Positions 1 through 9,242 of a stretch of DNA of 54,271 nt are shown in pieces. The number at the start of each line of letters is the position of its first letter. The stretch's first letter is position 1. The translations under genes and the position numbers were made by a program. The notes under the pieces were generated by a model, which searched no databases, was not told the DNA's origin, and saw only the letters and a list, made by a program, of their open reading frames with translations. Source of the stretch: Flammula alnicola (lineage: Eukaryota > Basidiomycota > Agaricomycetes > Agaricales > Strophariaceae); NCBI GenBank assembly GCA_015499995.1, contig JADNRV010000324.1, positions 1-54,271 on the forward strand, written 5' to 3'.

Positions 1-709
1 TACGTCAGAAAGTTGAAAAGACTTGATGTCAAATTAGATAGGCGCACCTCACGCATTACAGTGATCCCAAACCCTCTGTAAAATCCCCAAAATCCATCAT
101 TGGCCAGGACCAGTCGCGCAGCGGCCCAGGATGACCCACCCAGAGCACCGTATGTTGACGTCTGCATGCGCGTCTTAATGACCTCCGTTGGAACGCGAAT
201 CAAGCATGCAGCCTAAAATGAAGTAGCGGAGAAGAGAAGAGAGACAAGTAAATGACATTATCGCAGAAGAAACATAGGAGGAAAAGTGCCGTACAACTTC
301 CGCCACGGACGCCGATATCATGTGCTTGACTGGCGCGAGTCCTTCTGAGAGAGGCAGAGTTTTCTTCATCGTTTCGTATGTCGAGAAGAAGGCGGCGGCT
401 ACAAAGTACGCGTCAATTGATATTTCTGGCTGTAAGATCCAAGTAGGAAAAACATACCTCCCGGTGCACTCCCAACAACGACACTTCCAACCCCTTTGTA
501 TATGCCGGAGAACCCTCCTGCAGCTCTGAAGCCTTGCAAAGACTGAAGACGCGTCTTTATGGTGTCTATTGGGAAGAAGAGCAGGTCCACCGAAGTCCCT
601 GCTACACCGCCAGCCTAATGGTGAAAATCAACGGGGGTTCGTGGCCAGATGCAAGTTTTCGTCGTACCAGAAGCGACTGGACAACCGTTGGCCTCTTGTC
701 GGAAGACAT
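1..709 (-). CDS. PET8: Mitochondrial S-adenosylmethionine carrier, partial (3' end outside window)
   Basis: Member of the mitochondrial carrier family (SLC25A26/Pet8 type) that imports S-adenosylmethionine through the inner membrane in exchange for S-adenosylhomocysteine. Four exons can be spliced: 709-668, 614-458, 398-295 and 212-48, all with GT-AG borders and a continuous frame. A further intron starts at 47 and the gene runs off the left edge. The first carrier signature is visible as [12 protein letters not shown] (repeat 1) and the second as [12 protein letters not shown] (repeat 2), each a PX[DE]XX[KR]X[KR] motif after a transmembrane helix. The motif [12 protein letters not shown] and the helix [15 protein letters not shown] fit the SAM-carrier subfamily better than other carriers. 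The ATG at 709 gives a short N-terminus ([17 protein letters not shown]), usual for the family. The third carrier repeat is missing only because the window ends. Specific substrate is inferred from family resemblance. Confidence 0.88.
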
Positions 710-950
710 TATGAGCCTTGAAGGGCTCGAGACCGAGCAGAGAGACAGAAATGGATCACAACTTGAAGTTTGGGCCTGAAGCGCATCGCACCCGGACCCG
801 AAAACCAGAGTAAGCTTACGTACGTTAGTACCACAAACTCTTTTACTCGCACTCTCTTCTCATCGCAATCTCAAATTTCTGGGTGAGTGATTTTGGTTTG
901 TTAATCCGTGAACGTCTAAGATCCCGCTTTTCAAGGTACTACTACAGTAC
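710..950. promoter_or_regulatory. Divergent promoter region between the carrier and F-box gene 1
   Basis: About 240 bp separate the start codons of the leftward carrier and the rightward F-box gene. The right part is transcribed 5' leader: the segment around 868-890 (CTCAAATTTCTGGGTGAGTGA) closely resembles the leader of the second F-box gene near 5970-5991, and GTGAGT at 883 is a good donor for a leader intron ending before the ATG at 951. No TATA box is obvious. Confidence 0.4.
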
Positions 951-2759
951 ATGTCGATCACCCATACCATCGACATGGCTGTATCAATATTGGTGGACAA
1001 TCCTGACCTTACCCAGCTCTTGGAGAATAACGAACCACCTTCAGAGGCAACGATCCATAAGGTCAAAAACTTATTGGAGAAGCCACTGCAGGAAATGTCG
1101 GGTATCCAGGCGGACATTCGGCGCCTTGAAAATATGCTCATGGATCTCAAAGAGAAGGAGCAAAAGACGAAACAGATCCTCGACGCATGTAACAGGATAT
1201 TATCTCCTGCGCGTCGCGTCCCGCCTGAGATTTGGAGCAATATCTTTTACCATTGTCTTGCAACGCAACGCAATCCTGTCATGAGTACATCGGATGCTCC
1301 TTTACTCCTTACTCGCGTATGCACGAGCTGGCGATCGGCTGCTTTGTCTTCACCGCGTCTCTGGGCAAGACTACACATTCCATATGCATGCGACTCTCTT
1401 GACTCTAGTGGGTGGATTCCAGAGAAGGATTTGGAGAAACGGCGTCAGAATCTCGGTCGGGCGATGGCCCTACGAGCTGAAGCTGTAAAACATTGGCTAT
1501 CCCGCTCTGGCAGTTGTCCTTTATCGTTGTCGGTTTCAAACACCAGCTCTAACCGAACGCTATTGGGATCCAATTCACAATGGGAGGAACGGATAACGCT
1601 TGACATATTCAACGCCATTCTTCCTTTTGTGCGGCGGTGGAGTGATCTCGAGTTAACGATACCTTATGACATCTACCGACAGCTCGACGCAATGCTTTTA
1701 GTCGACATGATGCCTATGCTCAGAATCTTGAGAGCGAGTGTTTATGAACGAGACCCACGCGGATATCCCGCGAATACTTTCGTCTTGGTGAGGGCCCCCA
1801 ACTTGCGAAAGATATCGTTCAATGCGGCACAGTTAAGCCCTATATTCATGGAAGATAACCTTCCCCTCACCTACCTTTGCCTCCTCCATTCACCGATCAC
1901 CCACAAATGCGCTTTCATGCTCCTCGAAAAATGCCCCAACCTTGAACATTGCAAATTGGCTATCAGCGACGCCTGGAACGTGGTATTCGATCCACCAAGT
2001 ACGGTATCTCTTCCCCGCCTACAATCATTGTGCATTCAGGACTTGGGCAGCACCGATGTCAGCAAAGCCTTCCTCCAATCCATCAATTCGCCGAATATCA
2101 AGTGGATCGACTATCAAAGGTCTTTCTACTCTCAACATGAGGAAGATGAGGACACGGTCATTCCATCACCCGTTCTCTCCTTGATCGAGAGGTCGACTTT
2201 AATTACCAAGCTGACTTTCGACCCGCGATGGTTATCCCCCCGCGACATACGTGAATGCTTTCGGTTCGCACCGCTCATTAGGCATTTGGTACTTGGGCCG
2301 GAACCCCATGAACCCTCTCGAACCCTCACCATCCCGGAATATCGACCCGATATGACAATAACAATAATGAATAACTTCGACTTCAACCTACTAATGGTCA
2401 AGGCGACTCGGGAAGAGACCCTACTCCCGAATTTGGAAGTATTTGAGGCGTCGTTAATGACGAATTTCAGGGATGAAGATTTGTTGAAATTCATCATCAG
2501 CAGAGTGAACCCTGAGGCTTCATGGAGTGGAATCGCTGCTCTGCAATGTGTTAGGATGACGTTCGATAGACGGAGGCAGAGAGATATTACTGCGGATGTT
2601 GAACATCATGCAAAAGCAGCGGGTATAGATTTCAAGTTGGAGCTCATATATCAACCCGACCCGCCCGAAAACCCACTTTCAGCATCGTCTGGAATAACAG
2701 TGGATGGGCGCTCGTGGGATCTTCCTGATATTGACGAAGCCTCTGTTCTAGCTTTATGA
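951..2759 (+). CDS. F-box protein 1 (coiled coil + F-box-like + LRR-like tail), tandem copy A
   Basis: Uninterrupted 602-residue frame. Residues about 25-80 form a charged heptad-like coiled coil (LEKPLQEMSGIQADIRRLEN...). It is followed by an F-box-like segment at about 80-140: PARRVPPEIWSNIFYHCL, then LLLTRVCTSWRSAALSSPRLW, the usual mushroom pattern with a Cys-x-x-Trp after the first helix. The remainder is Leu-rich with recurring LP-L-L steps and probably folds as irregular LRRs. F-box proteins usually recruit substrates to SCF ubiquitin ligases; the substrate here is unknown. The start at 951 is the first ATG after a probable leader intron (donor GTGAGT at 883, acceptor CTACAG before the ATG); an internal ATG at 975 is also possible. 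The paralogue at 6097-7842 is alike over its whole length and ends with nearly the same residues (LPDIDEASVLAL). Confidence 0.82.
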   Translation: MSITHTIDMAVSILVDNPDLTQLLENNEPPSEATIHKVKNLLEKPLQEMSGIQADIRRLENMLMDLKEKEQKTKQILDACNRILSPARRVPPEIWSNIFYHCLATQRNPVMSTSDAPLLLTRVCTSWRSAALSSPRLWARLHIPYACDSLDSSGWIPEKDLEKRRQNLGRAMALRAEAVKHWLSRSGSCPLSLSVSNTSSNRTLLGSNSQWEERITLDIFNAILPFVRRWSDLELTIPYDIYRQLDAMLLVDMMPMLRILRASVYERDPRGYPANTFVLVRAPNLRKISFNAAQLSPIFMEDNLPLTYLCLLHSPITHKCAFMLLEKCPNLEHCKLAISDAWNVVFDPPSTVSLPRLQSLCIQDLGSTDVSKAFLQSINSPNIKWIDYQRSFYSQHEEDEDTVIPSPVLSLIERSTLITKLTFDPRWLSPRDIRECFRFAPLIRHLVLGPEPHEPSRTLTIPEYRPDMTITIMNNFDFNLLMVKATREETLLPNLEVFEASLMTNFRDEDLLKFIISRVNPEASWSGIAALQCVRMTFDRRRQRDITADVEHHAKAAGIDFKLELIYQPDPPENPLSASSGITVDGRSWDLPDIDEASVLAL

Positions 2760-3576
2760 TTTTATATGGTATTGTATTCTATGTGTACGTAACTTCTCAG
2801 AAATGTAAAGGCCGGGCGCAGTCGGTCAGCATCATGATGAGCCATCGAAAGAAGATCTCTTGGCGGATGGCTGTTTCCAGTCCGGCCACTTGAGCGATTA
2901 GGCGCCCAAGGGCCTATCTTCCGAAACTATCTGGTTCCAGGCTTATAAATATTACCCTAATCCAGAAAATCACACATTCACAGGATTCCTAACCTCGTGC
3001 TCGCCATATTGTATGAAAGGCAGGTAGGAACCACCCCAGCATCTGGCTCAAGATGGTGCGCACAATGCGGGGTCGAAGCGGCCGAAGCACGGACATCGCC
3101 TCATCGATTCATCGATGGAGATCCCATGAGGCTTCTTTTCAAACCAAGGCTTTACTCATATATGGGAAGCCGTTAGTTTGGGTATCTAACGAAGACCCAA
3201 AGTCGTCAAGCCTTCCCATCTCTTCCCAGCGTTTTCAAAGCCCTTCCTACACTTCGTACAACAAACGTTCACATCGGTAAATCCAACATTCGAAACTCAG
3301 TGGATAAAGACATAGCTGCAAGGTTCGCTTATCTTTGGGCTTTTACCGCTCGAGTGGAAATCTTACACCGCCCTTGCCTGCAGTTCTCCGGCGCCAACTC
3401 AAAATCGAGAAACGCAGACGCATACTAGTCAGTCTATCGCTCGGAATAGGTTCGTTGAATACTTATCAATTATAATTATGACGTGCTAAACAACCTCGTA
3501 GCAAAATCTATATGACGGGTAAGGCTGTCAACTGCGAAGTTTTCTGTAGCCGTTCTCAACTTTCGCAGACGTAATT
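2760..3576. other. Intergenic, no supportable gene
   Basis: Only short unrelated frames are present. The first 100 bases are the 3' untranslated end of F-box gene 1, which resembles the 3' end of the second F-box gene. A TATA-like GGCTTATAAATATT lies at 2940-2953 without a convincing gene downstream. Confidence 0.5.
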
Positions 3577-3882
3577 ATAGGAAATTCATTTCGAGGGCGC
3601 ACCAGGGATCTCAGCGACATTTCTGAGGCAATATCAGCCCAGCAAAAAGCTGTTCATCTCACTCCGGAGGGCCATGCAGCCATGCCTGGGTTGCTGAATA
3701 ACCTGGGAAATTCATTGCGAGGGCGCTTCGAATGCACCAGGGATCTCAGCGACATTTCTGAAGCGATATCGGCCCAGCAAAAAGCTGTTCATCTCACTCC
3801 CGAAGGCCATGCAGACATGCCTGGATTGTTGAATAACCTAGGAAATTCATTTCGAGCGCGCTTTGAACACACTGGAATCTGA
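3577..3882 (+). pseudogene. TPR-repeat fragment of a mushroom TPR/CHAT-type protein
   Basis: Three consecutive starts of the same repeat begin at about 3581, 3707 and 3842. The complete middle unit is 135 bp (45 codons) and reads NLGNSLRGRF...DLSDISEAISAQQKAVHLTPEG. This unit is typical of the tandem TPRs that precede CHAT peptidase-like domains in Agaricomycete proteins. The first unit is 9 bp short (the RFECT part is missing), the frame stops after the third NLGNSFRARFEHTG, and no CHAT domain, signal or long upstream frame is present. I read it as a relic left by duplication or deletion of a larger gene. It lies between the two F-box paralogues. Confidence 0.7.
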
Positions 3883-4412
3883 AGCAATATCAGCCCGCCA
3901 TACAGCAAGTCAGAAAGACGCTTGGCGATTCGGAGCAATCCTGGTTGGTTAGGATTCCATATGTACACTTTGGTCTGTAGTTTTCCTGCTATCCTGCTTT
4001 AATTTTGCGTACGAGTATGTACTGTCTTTCGGAAATCGTTGTTCTTAATAATATCTGTGCACGACTTATGGGTAGTGTCTCGAATGAATATTTCCCTTGT
4101 GTTTGATATATGCCGCGCGGTTTGTACCAGAAATAATTACATGCTTTCATTCCAATGCGTGTTTGCGAGCCAGAAAATGGGGCAAATTTTCTGTATACAC
4201 TGCGTGCAATGAAAGAGAACGAAACATATTTATTGAATTAGCGACACAATTACAACATGAATACCCAACGCACAGAAAAGCGCCAGGACGAAGTGTAGTT
4301 GGGGGCCACCTTTGGCTCTTCCCCGTGCTTTATCCTGCTCATGGTTACGTGGCTTCCTTCGCCCCACTATCATCCCACTGTCCACCTCGAAGCACGGCTC
4401 CTCGCTTCACGG
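3883..4412. other. Intergenic, nothing recognised
   Basis: A 130-codon frame at 4097-4489 on the + strand has no recognisable motif and overlaps the better-supported opposite-strand exons, so it is not called. No repeats or RNA genes seen. Confidence 0.4.
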
Positions 4413-4960
4413 CTAGTTTTCTGGTGAAAATATTTTCAAACCAGCCGATCGGTGGTGCGATTCATAGTGCTCGCGAAGGGAGGCATTAGCGCTGGATGAA
4501 GAGCCTCCGGCCTCTGAAAATCTACATGTACTATGATGTAGAGACACTTCAATGTTGACGATTCGCAGGAAGAATTTAGATTGACGCTTACCAGAACACA
4601 TGCAATGACGTTCCGTAGGTAGCAACTCGCCGCAAAGCTCAACGCCCATCGCGATCCGCTCCAAATCGTTGAAACTGCAATATTTGCCTAACCCAAAGCA
4701 CTCGGCCAATTCCCACATCCAAAATGACAAGCAAGAAAAGGACTCACAGATAAGGATCGAACCCAACCGCTTTACGCCTACACACCAAATCCTCCTCCGA
4801 TGAGATCTCCCCAACGGTCCCTCAGGCCTCAACGCGCAACCGACGCTCCTCCTTTGCCCTTGGTGACGCCCTTTGCAGGTCAAATCGAAGCCGCAATGTA
4901 CACCCGCGCGCGCCCTCACCCTCCCCCCGTGCCTCCTCTCCCTGCTTGTCCTCTCCGACA
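4413..4960 (-). pseudogene. Uncharacterised three-exon gene remnant with an in-frame TGA
   Basis: Two good introns join three exons in one frame: exon ending 4748 (donor GTGAGT), exon 4674-4592 (acceptor TTGCAG, donor GTAAGC), and exon 4513-4413 (acceptor TTTCAG) ending in TAG. The product reads RRKAVGFDPYLFNDLERIA, then GVELCGELLPT and a Ser-rich tail. Phases agree at both junctions, which makes chance unlikely. Upstream, the same frame continues as a basic stretch (RAKEERRLRVEA) but is broken by TGA at 4824-4822, in a context where CGA to TGA would explain it. No start codon is found below the stop. I do not recognise the family. It may be a dead gene, or an exon border may lie near 4820. 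Confidence 0.45.
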
Positions 4961-5101
4961 CCTCCGCCTCCACATCCATGTCGTGCACTAACGAGATCCG
5001 CCTAGCTCGACACCCGCGTGGCAGACGACGTCAGGTGCGACTTCAGCTGAGGCTTGGTCGGCGGACGTTCGTACTCCTGCGCCGACAGGCTGGTAAGATC
5101 A

Positions 5102-5200
5102 GGCCCAAAGCAAAGCACCTACCCAATCCACCGCATATCTGCCCACCGCATATCTCTCCCGGAGAGATATGCGGTGGGCAGATATGCGGTGCTTTGGGCC
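5102..5200. repeat. Perfect foldback (31-bp arms, 1-nt loop) with nested outer arms
   Basis: Bases 5129-5159 and 5161-5191 are exact reverse complements around the single base C5160. Each arm itself carries a direct repeat of CCGCATATCT. Outside a 17-nt interruption in the left arm, GGCCCAAAGC (5102) pairs with GCTTTGGGCC (5191-5200), so the whole 99 bp can fold as one hairpin. It has no coding content. It may be a small foldback or MITE-like element, or a recombination product. Confidence 0.85.
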
Positions 5201-5265
5201 AAAGGAGTGCACGCTTCCACAGAGAGTCGGTCGCGACTCGCCTGTCACAGAAGCCGGCGCATATG

Positions 5266-5907
5266 AGTTTTTGACTTTCCGCCCCACGCACGTGAGTCCC
5301 AAAATGGAAAGAGTATTATATAATACTCAGAATCAAATCAGTTCGTTGCGTTCAGCTCGCCATCAGCTTTGCCATAATCAAGAACGCGTGTGACGGTGGC
5401 TTCTTGCTCTCAAACCACCACCACCACCACCTCCTCCGCATCCTCCGCGTCCTCCGCGTCCTCCTCCCCTCCCTCTCCCCATGCTGTGAGCACCACGTCT
5501 GCCCCATATAGCCCTTATGTGCTTGCCCTGATGAATTTGATGTGTTCTGCCATGCTATGATGCACTCTATCATTGCCTCTACTTATGCTAATATCACACC
5601 CTATTTCTTATACTAGCTTTCATAGTAGTAGTCTAGTAGATATATATTCTAATGCTATATTTATTAAAATTATGCCTCATGAGAATTAAGAGTGATAAAT
5701 GCCCCTTCCACCCAAAAAAGAGAGCATTTCAAGCTGGAGGGACTTCATTGTCAGGCATTTGCAACTTGGGCAACTCATTTTGTGGCACCGTGCCACAAAC
5801 ATTATGAACTGGGTCGCGAAATTGGCGAGCTACTTTGAATTTTCAGTGCTTTACATAATACAATCCCAATTTGGACATCACGTGAGTGGGGCGGAAAGTC
5901 GCCAACT
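5266..5907. mobile_element. Non-autonomous terminal-inverted-repeat element (about 0.63 kb)
   Basis: The left end GACTTTCCGCCCCACGCACG (5273 on) matches the reverse complement of the right end GACTTTCCGCCCCACTCACG (5900 leftward). Weaker pairing continues through CCAAA and GTATTAT, giving an imperfect inverted repeat of about 45 bp. The interior is AT-rich on the right with a CCT-rich simple-sequence tract on the left, and has no transposase frame. I could not define a target-site duplication, so the exact ends (5266/5907) are uncertain. The right end lies about 190 bp from the start codon of F-box gene 2, inside its promoter. Confidence 0.6.
5405..5485 (+). repeat. CCACCA / CCTCCG simple-sequence tract
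   Basis: Runs of CCACCACCACCACCACC followed by three CCTCCGC(A/G)T units and CCTCCC blocks. Low-complexity pyrimidine-rich DNA inside the inverted-repeat element; it explains the Arg/Trp-rich frame on the opposite strand, which is not a gene. Confidence 0.75.
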
Positions 5908-6096
5908 GAGGGTAAGGTGACAGTCGTACGCATGAGACCTTGTAAAGTTTAAACTCCCTTGTGAACTCCCATCTCATTTTCTGGGTGAGCGACTCTATTA
6001 CTATCGACATTATGGAATTATATCGATGCATTACTTTCCAGATACCCTTTGTTTTGGAGCTATCTGTGCTCGAAACCACATTGCAGAACTCTCACG

Positions 6097-7842
6097 ATGG
6101 ACGATCCTGACCTTTCCCGTCTCTTGGAGAATAACGAAGCACCTTTAGAGACGGCGATTCATCGAGTCAAAGCCTTTTTGGAAGAACCAAGGAAGGAGCT
6201 TCATCATATTCAGGCGGAAATTCACCATCTTAATCAGCTCCTCACGGATCTCAAAGAAAAGGAACAAACGACCCAAAAGACCATCAACTCATACAACAGG
6301 ATATTATCTCCTGCTCGTCGCGTCCCATCCGATATATGGAACGAAATATTTTACCATTGTCTTCCGACTCAACGAAATCCTTTCATGAGTACTGCCGAGG
6401 CGCCTATGCTCCTTGCTCGCGTGTGCAGTACGTGGCGATTCACTGCTCTTTCTTCACCTCGACTCTGGGCAAGATTACATATCCCATTTGCATGTTGCCC
6501 CCAGGAAACCAGCGTAGGGGTTCCAGAGCAGCATTCGGAGAATCGGCGTCAGTATTTCGCTCGGGAGATGAAGCACCGTTCTGAAGGTGTGAAGTATTGG
6601 CTCTCCCGATCTGGCACCTGCCCTATCTCGTTGTCAGTAATATGCACCAGCCATAACTGGGCGCCATCCACATCCCAGTCTCAATGGGAAGCACAAACGT
6701 TATTTGACATATTCAACGCCGTTCTTCCCTTTGCGTCGCGTTGGAATGACCTCGAGTTGTGCATGCCATCTGATATTTACCGAAAGCTCGACGTGATGCT
6801 TTCAGTCGACATGGTTCCTATGCTCAGATGCTTGAGAGCGAGTCTTCGTGGCCAAGGACCTCAAGAACATACATTAGTCTTGTTGCAGGCACCAAATCTG
6901 CGAAAGATATCGCTTGATGCACCACGACTTAGCCCTAAATTCACGACATGCATCCTACCTCTCACCTACCTTTCCCTGTATTCACTGATCACCCATAAAC
7001 ACGCTTTCATGCTCCTCGACAAATGCCCCAACCTTATCCATTGCAAATTGGTCGTCGACACCATGGATGAGGTATTCGCACCGCCAAGTACATTATCTCT
7101 TCCCCACTTAAAGTCACTGTGCGTTGAGGACTCGGGCCGCACAGATGATAGCAAAGCCTTCCTTCGATACATCAATGCGCCGAATCTCAAGTGGATTGAC
7201 TATCAACGACATCCTACCTCTCGACATGGCTGGGTCATGAACTTTCCCTCGCCTATTCTCTCCTTGATGGAGAGGTCGACTTTCATTACCAAGCTGACTT
7301 TCGACCCATGCGGGGTATCAACTCGCGACATATCTGAATGCTTTCGCCTTGCACCGCATATTAGGCATCTCGTAGTTGGCCCGGAGCCCAGTGGACCGTC
7401 ACGAATTATCTCCCGACAACGACCTAGAATGCGCCAAAGGGACAACTTCAACCTGACCACCATAACAGTCAAAGAGACCCGGAAAATTGAAAAGACCCGA
7501 CTCCCGAGGCTAGAAATAATTGAGGCATCATTAATGAAGAATTTCAGCGATGACGATTTGTTGAAATTTATCGTACGGCGGCTGGATCATGAAGCTGCAC
7601 GGAGTGGAATCGCTATTCTGAAATGTGTCAGGATGACGTTCGATAGACCGAGGGAGAGGGATATTGCTCCGGATGTTGATCTTTATGCAAAAGCAGCGGG
7701 CATAGATTTCAAGTTGGAGCTCACGTATCATCCGGGGCCGCCGAGTGTCGATAACCCACTTTCGCCATCGTTTGGAATATCAGAGGATGGACTTTCATGG
7801 AATCTTCCTGATATTGACGAAGCCTCTGTTCTAGCTTTATGA
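6097..7842 (+). CDS. F-box protein 2 (coiled coil + F-box-like + LRR-like tail), tandem copy B
   Basis: Paralogue of the gene at 951-2759 with the same order of parts: an N-terminal MDDPDLSRLLENNEAP matching DNPDLTQLLENNEPP of copy A, a coiled coil, then PARRVPSDIWNEIFYHCLPT and LLARVCSTWRFTALSSPRLW as the F-box-like segment, and a Leu-rich tail ending LPDIDEASVLAL. The frame is open further upstream, but the ATG at 6097 aligns with the start region of copy A; the predicted protein is 581 residues. A probable 5' leader intron runs from GTGAGC (5985) to CAG (6041), like copy A. The promoter contains the right arm of the inverted-repeat element, so expression may differ between copies. Substrate unknown. 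Confidence 0.82.
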   Translation: MDDPDLSRLLENNEAPLETAIHRVKAFLEEPRKELHHIQAEIHHLNQLLTDLKEKEQTTQKTINSYNRILSPARRVPSDIWNEIFYHCLPTQRNPFMSTAEAPMLLARVCSTWRFTALSSPRLWARLHIPFACCPQETSVGVPEQHSENRRQYFAREMKHRSEGVKYWLSRSGTCPISLSVICTSHNWAPSTSQSQWEAQTLFDIFNAVLPFASRWNDLELCMPSDIYRKLDVMLSVDMVPMLRCLRASLRGQGPQEHTLVLLQAPNLRKISLDAPRLSPKFTTCILPLTYLSLYSLITHKHAFMLLDKCPNLIHCKLVVDTMDEVFAPPSTLSLPHLKSLCVEDSGRTDDSKAFLRYINAPNLKWIDYQRHPTSRHGWVMNFPSPILSLMERSTFITKLTFDPCGVSTRDISECFRLAPHIRHLVVGPEPSGPSRIISRQRPRMRQRDNFNLTTITVKETRKIEKTRLPRLEIIEASLMKNFSDDDLLKFIVRRLDHEAARSGIAILKCVRMTFDRPRERDIAPDVDLYAKAAGIDFKLELTYHPGPPSVDNPLSPSFGISEDGLSWNLPDIDEASVLAL

Positions 7843-7965
7843 CTTTAAATGGTATTGTCTTTCTATGCGTACGTACAGTACATGTGATTCGGGGACCTTA
7901 TCATATGCACGGGTTTGACGACTGTCAAGCGCACGCAATTCGTCCTTGTAAAATTCTTAGAGACA

Positions 7966-9242
7966 TTAAGCGAGGGCCGGGTTGTTCTCAGCAAAATACT
8001 CATGCGAGTCGGCATTGTCGACAGCCGATGCTGGGCTGCTGATCGCGAGCGATTTGCATGCTGACTGTCCGTAGGCGTTATCCTGTGTGCCTCCGTTGTT
8101 GGTGAAGTGAGAAGACTCGTGGATAAGGGTTCCACCCTGAAAATATAACGGTAAATATTTCGTCGCTCGAGTAAGACTAAGGTGCTCGCCTTGGAATCGG
8201 TACCGGTAGTTGGGGCACTCCAGAACGCGCCGCACAGATAGACTGTTCCGAAACTTTTAAAGGTTCGATTTAGAATCAATCAATAATAGACGAATTATCG
8301 AGGAACTCACCTGTCGGGATAGACATATGCGTAGGTGCCAGAGTCAGTGCATGTGCAATCAAATGTATATGAAGAGAAAGTGTTGCTGCTGATGGCCGAG
8401 AACTGGGATACAACGGTAGAGTGTCGCGCGGTGGTGTAAGTGCCGAACCAGGTTGTGTAGCGAGTCGTGGAGGTGGTGTGGGAGCTAGCATATGATGAGG
8501 CGCTGGCAGCGTAGCTCTGAGCAGCCGAGGCAGCAGCAACTAGGGAGGTCTGCCGGGCTGCACTGCACCCGACGTAGGTCGCGCGTTTGGCGAGAGTGGG
8601 GGTGGGTCGGGTAGATGCGAGCTTTCCAGAAATCTTCGCTGCGTGAGCCTCGGAGTCGGCGTAGATATGCGAGATCGTCTCGTCGTTGTTCACAACGTAG
8701 AAAATGTTGCGTGCATGGATATCATAGTTGCCTGCGCCAGGAGCGGTGAAGTTGTACGCATGAGCAACTAAATTGCAAATAGATGCGAGTCGTAAGTGAA
8801 AATTAGGTACGAATGTTGATGGCATAATACGTACGATTGTGCTCCACTTCGATGGATTCGCCAGGTGCTAGAACGGTGTAGGCTCCAAGAGCGGCGGCCG
8901 TCTTAGGTACATACTTAACCTTGATACCTGTGAAGGAAGGTTGGGCGCCTGTTGCGTCCGTGATCGCAAAGGTATCGGTAGGAAGCTTAGATAGCGGGCC
9001 GCTGGGATCATTGAGAACCTTGACAGTCTCGTCTCCTGTGTTGGTAATGGTAGCTACAATGTTGAGATTTTCGACAGACGCGACAGACTCCGGACCTGTA
9101 AAAACATTAACATTAAACGAAGCAGGCTCACAAAAAAGAATCACACACCAGTCACTTTCAGGGAAAGGGATTGGGTAGCCGAAACAACGACGGCGAGCGA
9201 AGTGAGGGCAAGGAAAGCTCCACGGAGGCTGTTTGAGAACAT
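7966..9242 (-). CDS. MEP: Secreted peptidyl-Lys metalloendopeptidase precursor (M35, aspzincin)
   Basis: Five exons: 9242-9149, 9095-8835, 8767-8311, 8253-8190, 8136-7966; 348 residues, which I recall as the precursor length of the Grifola frondosa enzyme. Residues 1-22 are a signal peptide (FLALTSLAVVVSA). A propeptide follows, and by alignment the mature enzyme starts at Thr182 (TYVGCS). The zinc motif is His298-Glu299-Ser-Ser-His302, and the third ligand of the aspzincin fold is Asp311 in GGTQDNAYG. Asp335 and Glu338 match the two acidic S1' residues that give specificity for lysine in the Grifola enzyme. Cysteines of the CTC motif are present; Cys319 looks extra. Intron 4 begins with GC (AAG|GCGAGC), fixed by the unambiguous DSK-GGTLIHES join; all others are GT-AG. 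Role: extracellular protein degradation, cutting before Lys. Confidence 0.93.

Noticed and set aside
883..1284. Alternative 133-codon frame overlapping F-box gene 1
   Set aside because: Shadow frame, Arg-rich, no motif; the 602-codon frame over the same DNA has the F-box and a paralogue.
4730..4800. Possible tRNA (GGTTCGATCC on the minus strand near 4755)
   Set aside because: Only the T-loop-like string is present; no acceptor, D or anticodon stem can be drawn, and the bases lie in an exon with consistent splicing.
5405..5485. CRISPR-like or minisatellite array from CCTCCGCGT units
   Set aside because: Only three short imperfect units within a pyrimidine tract and no spacers; a simple-sequence tract in a eukaryotic genome.
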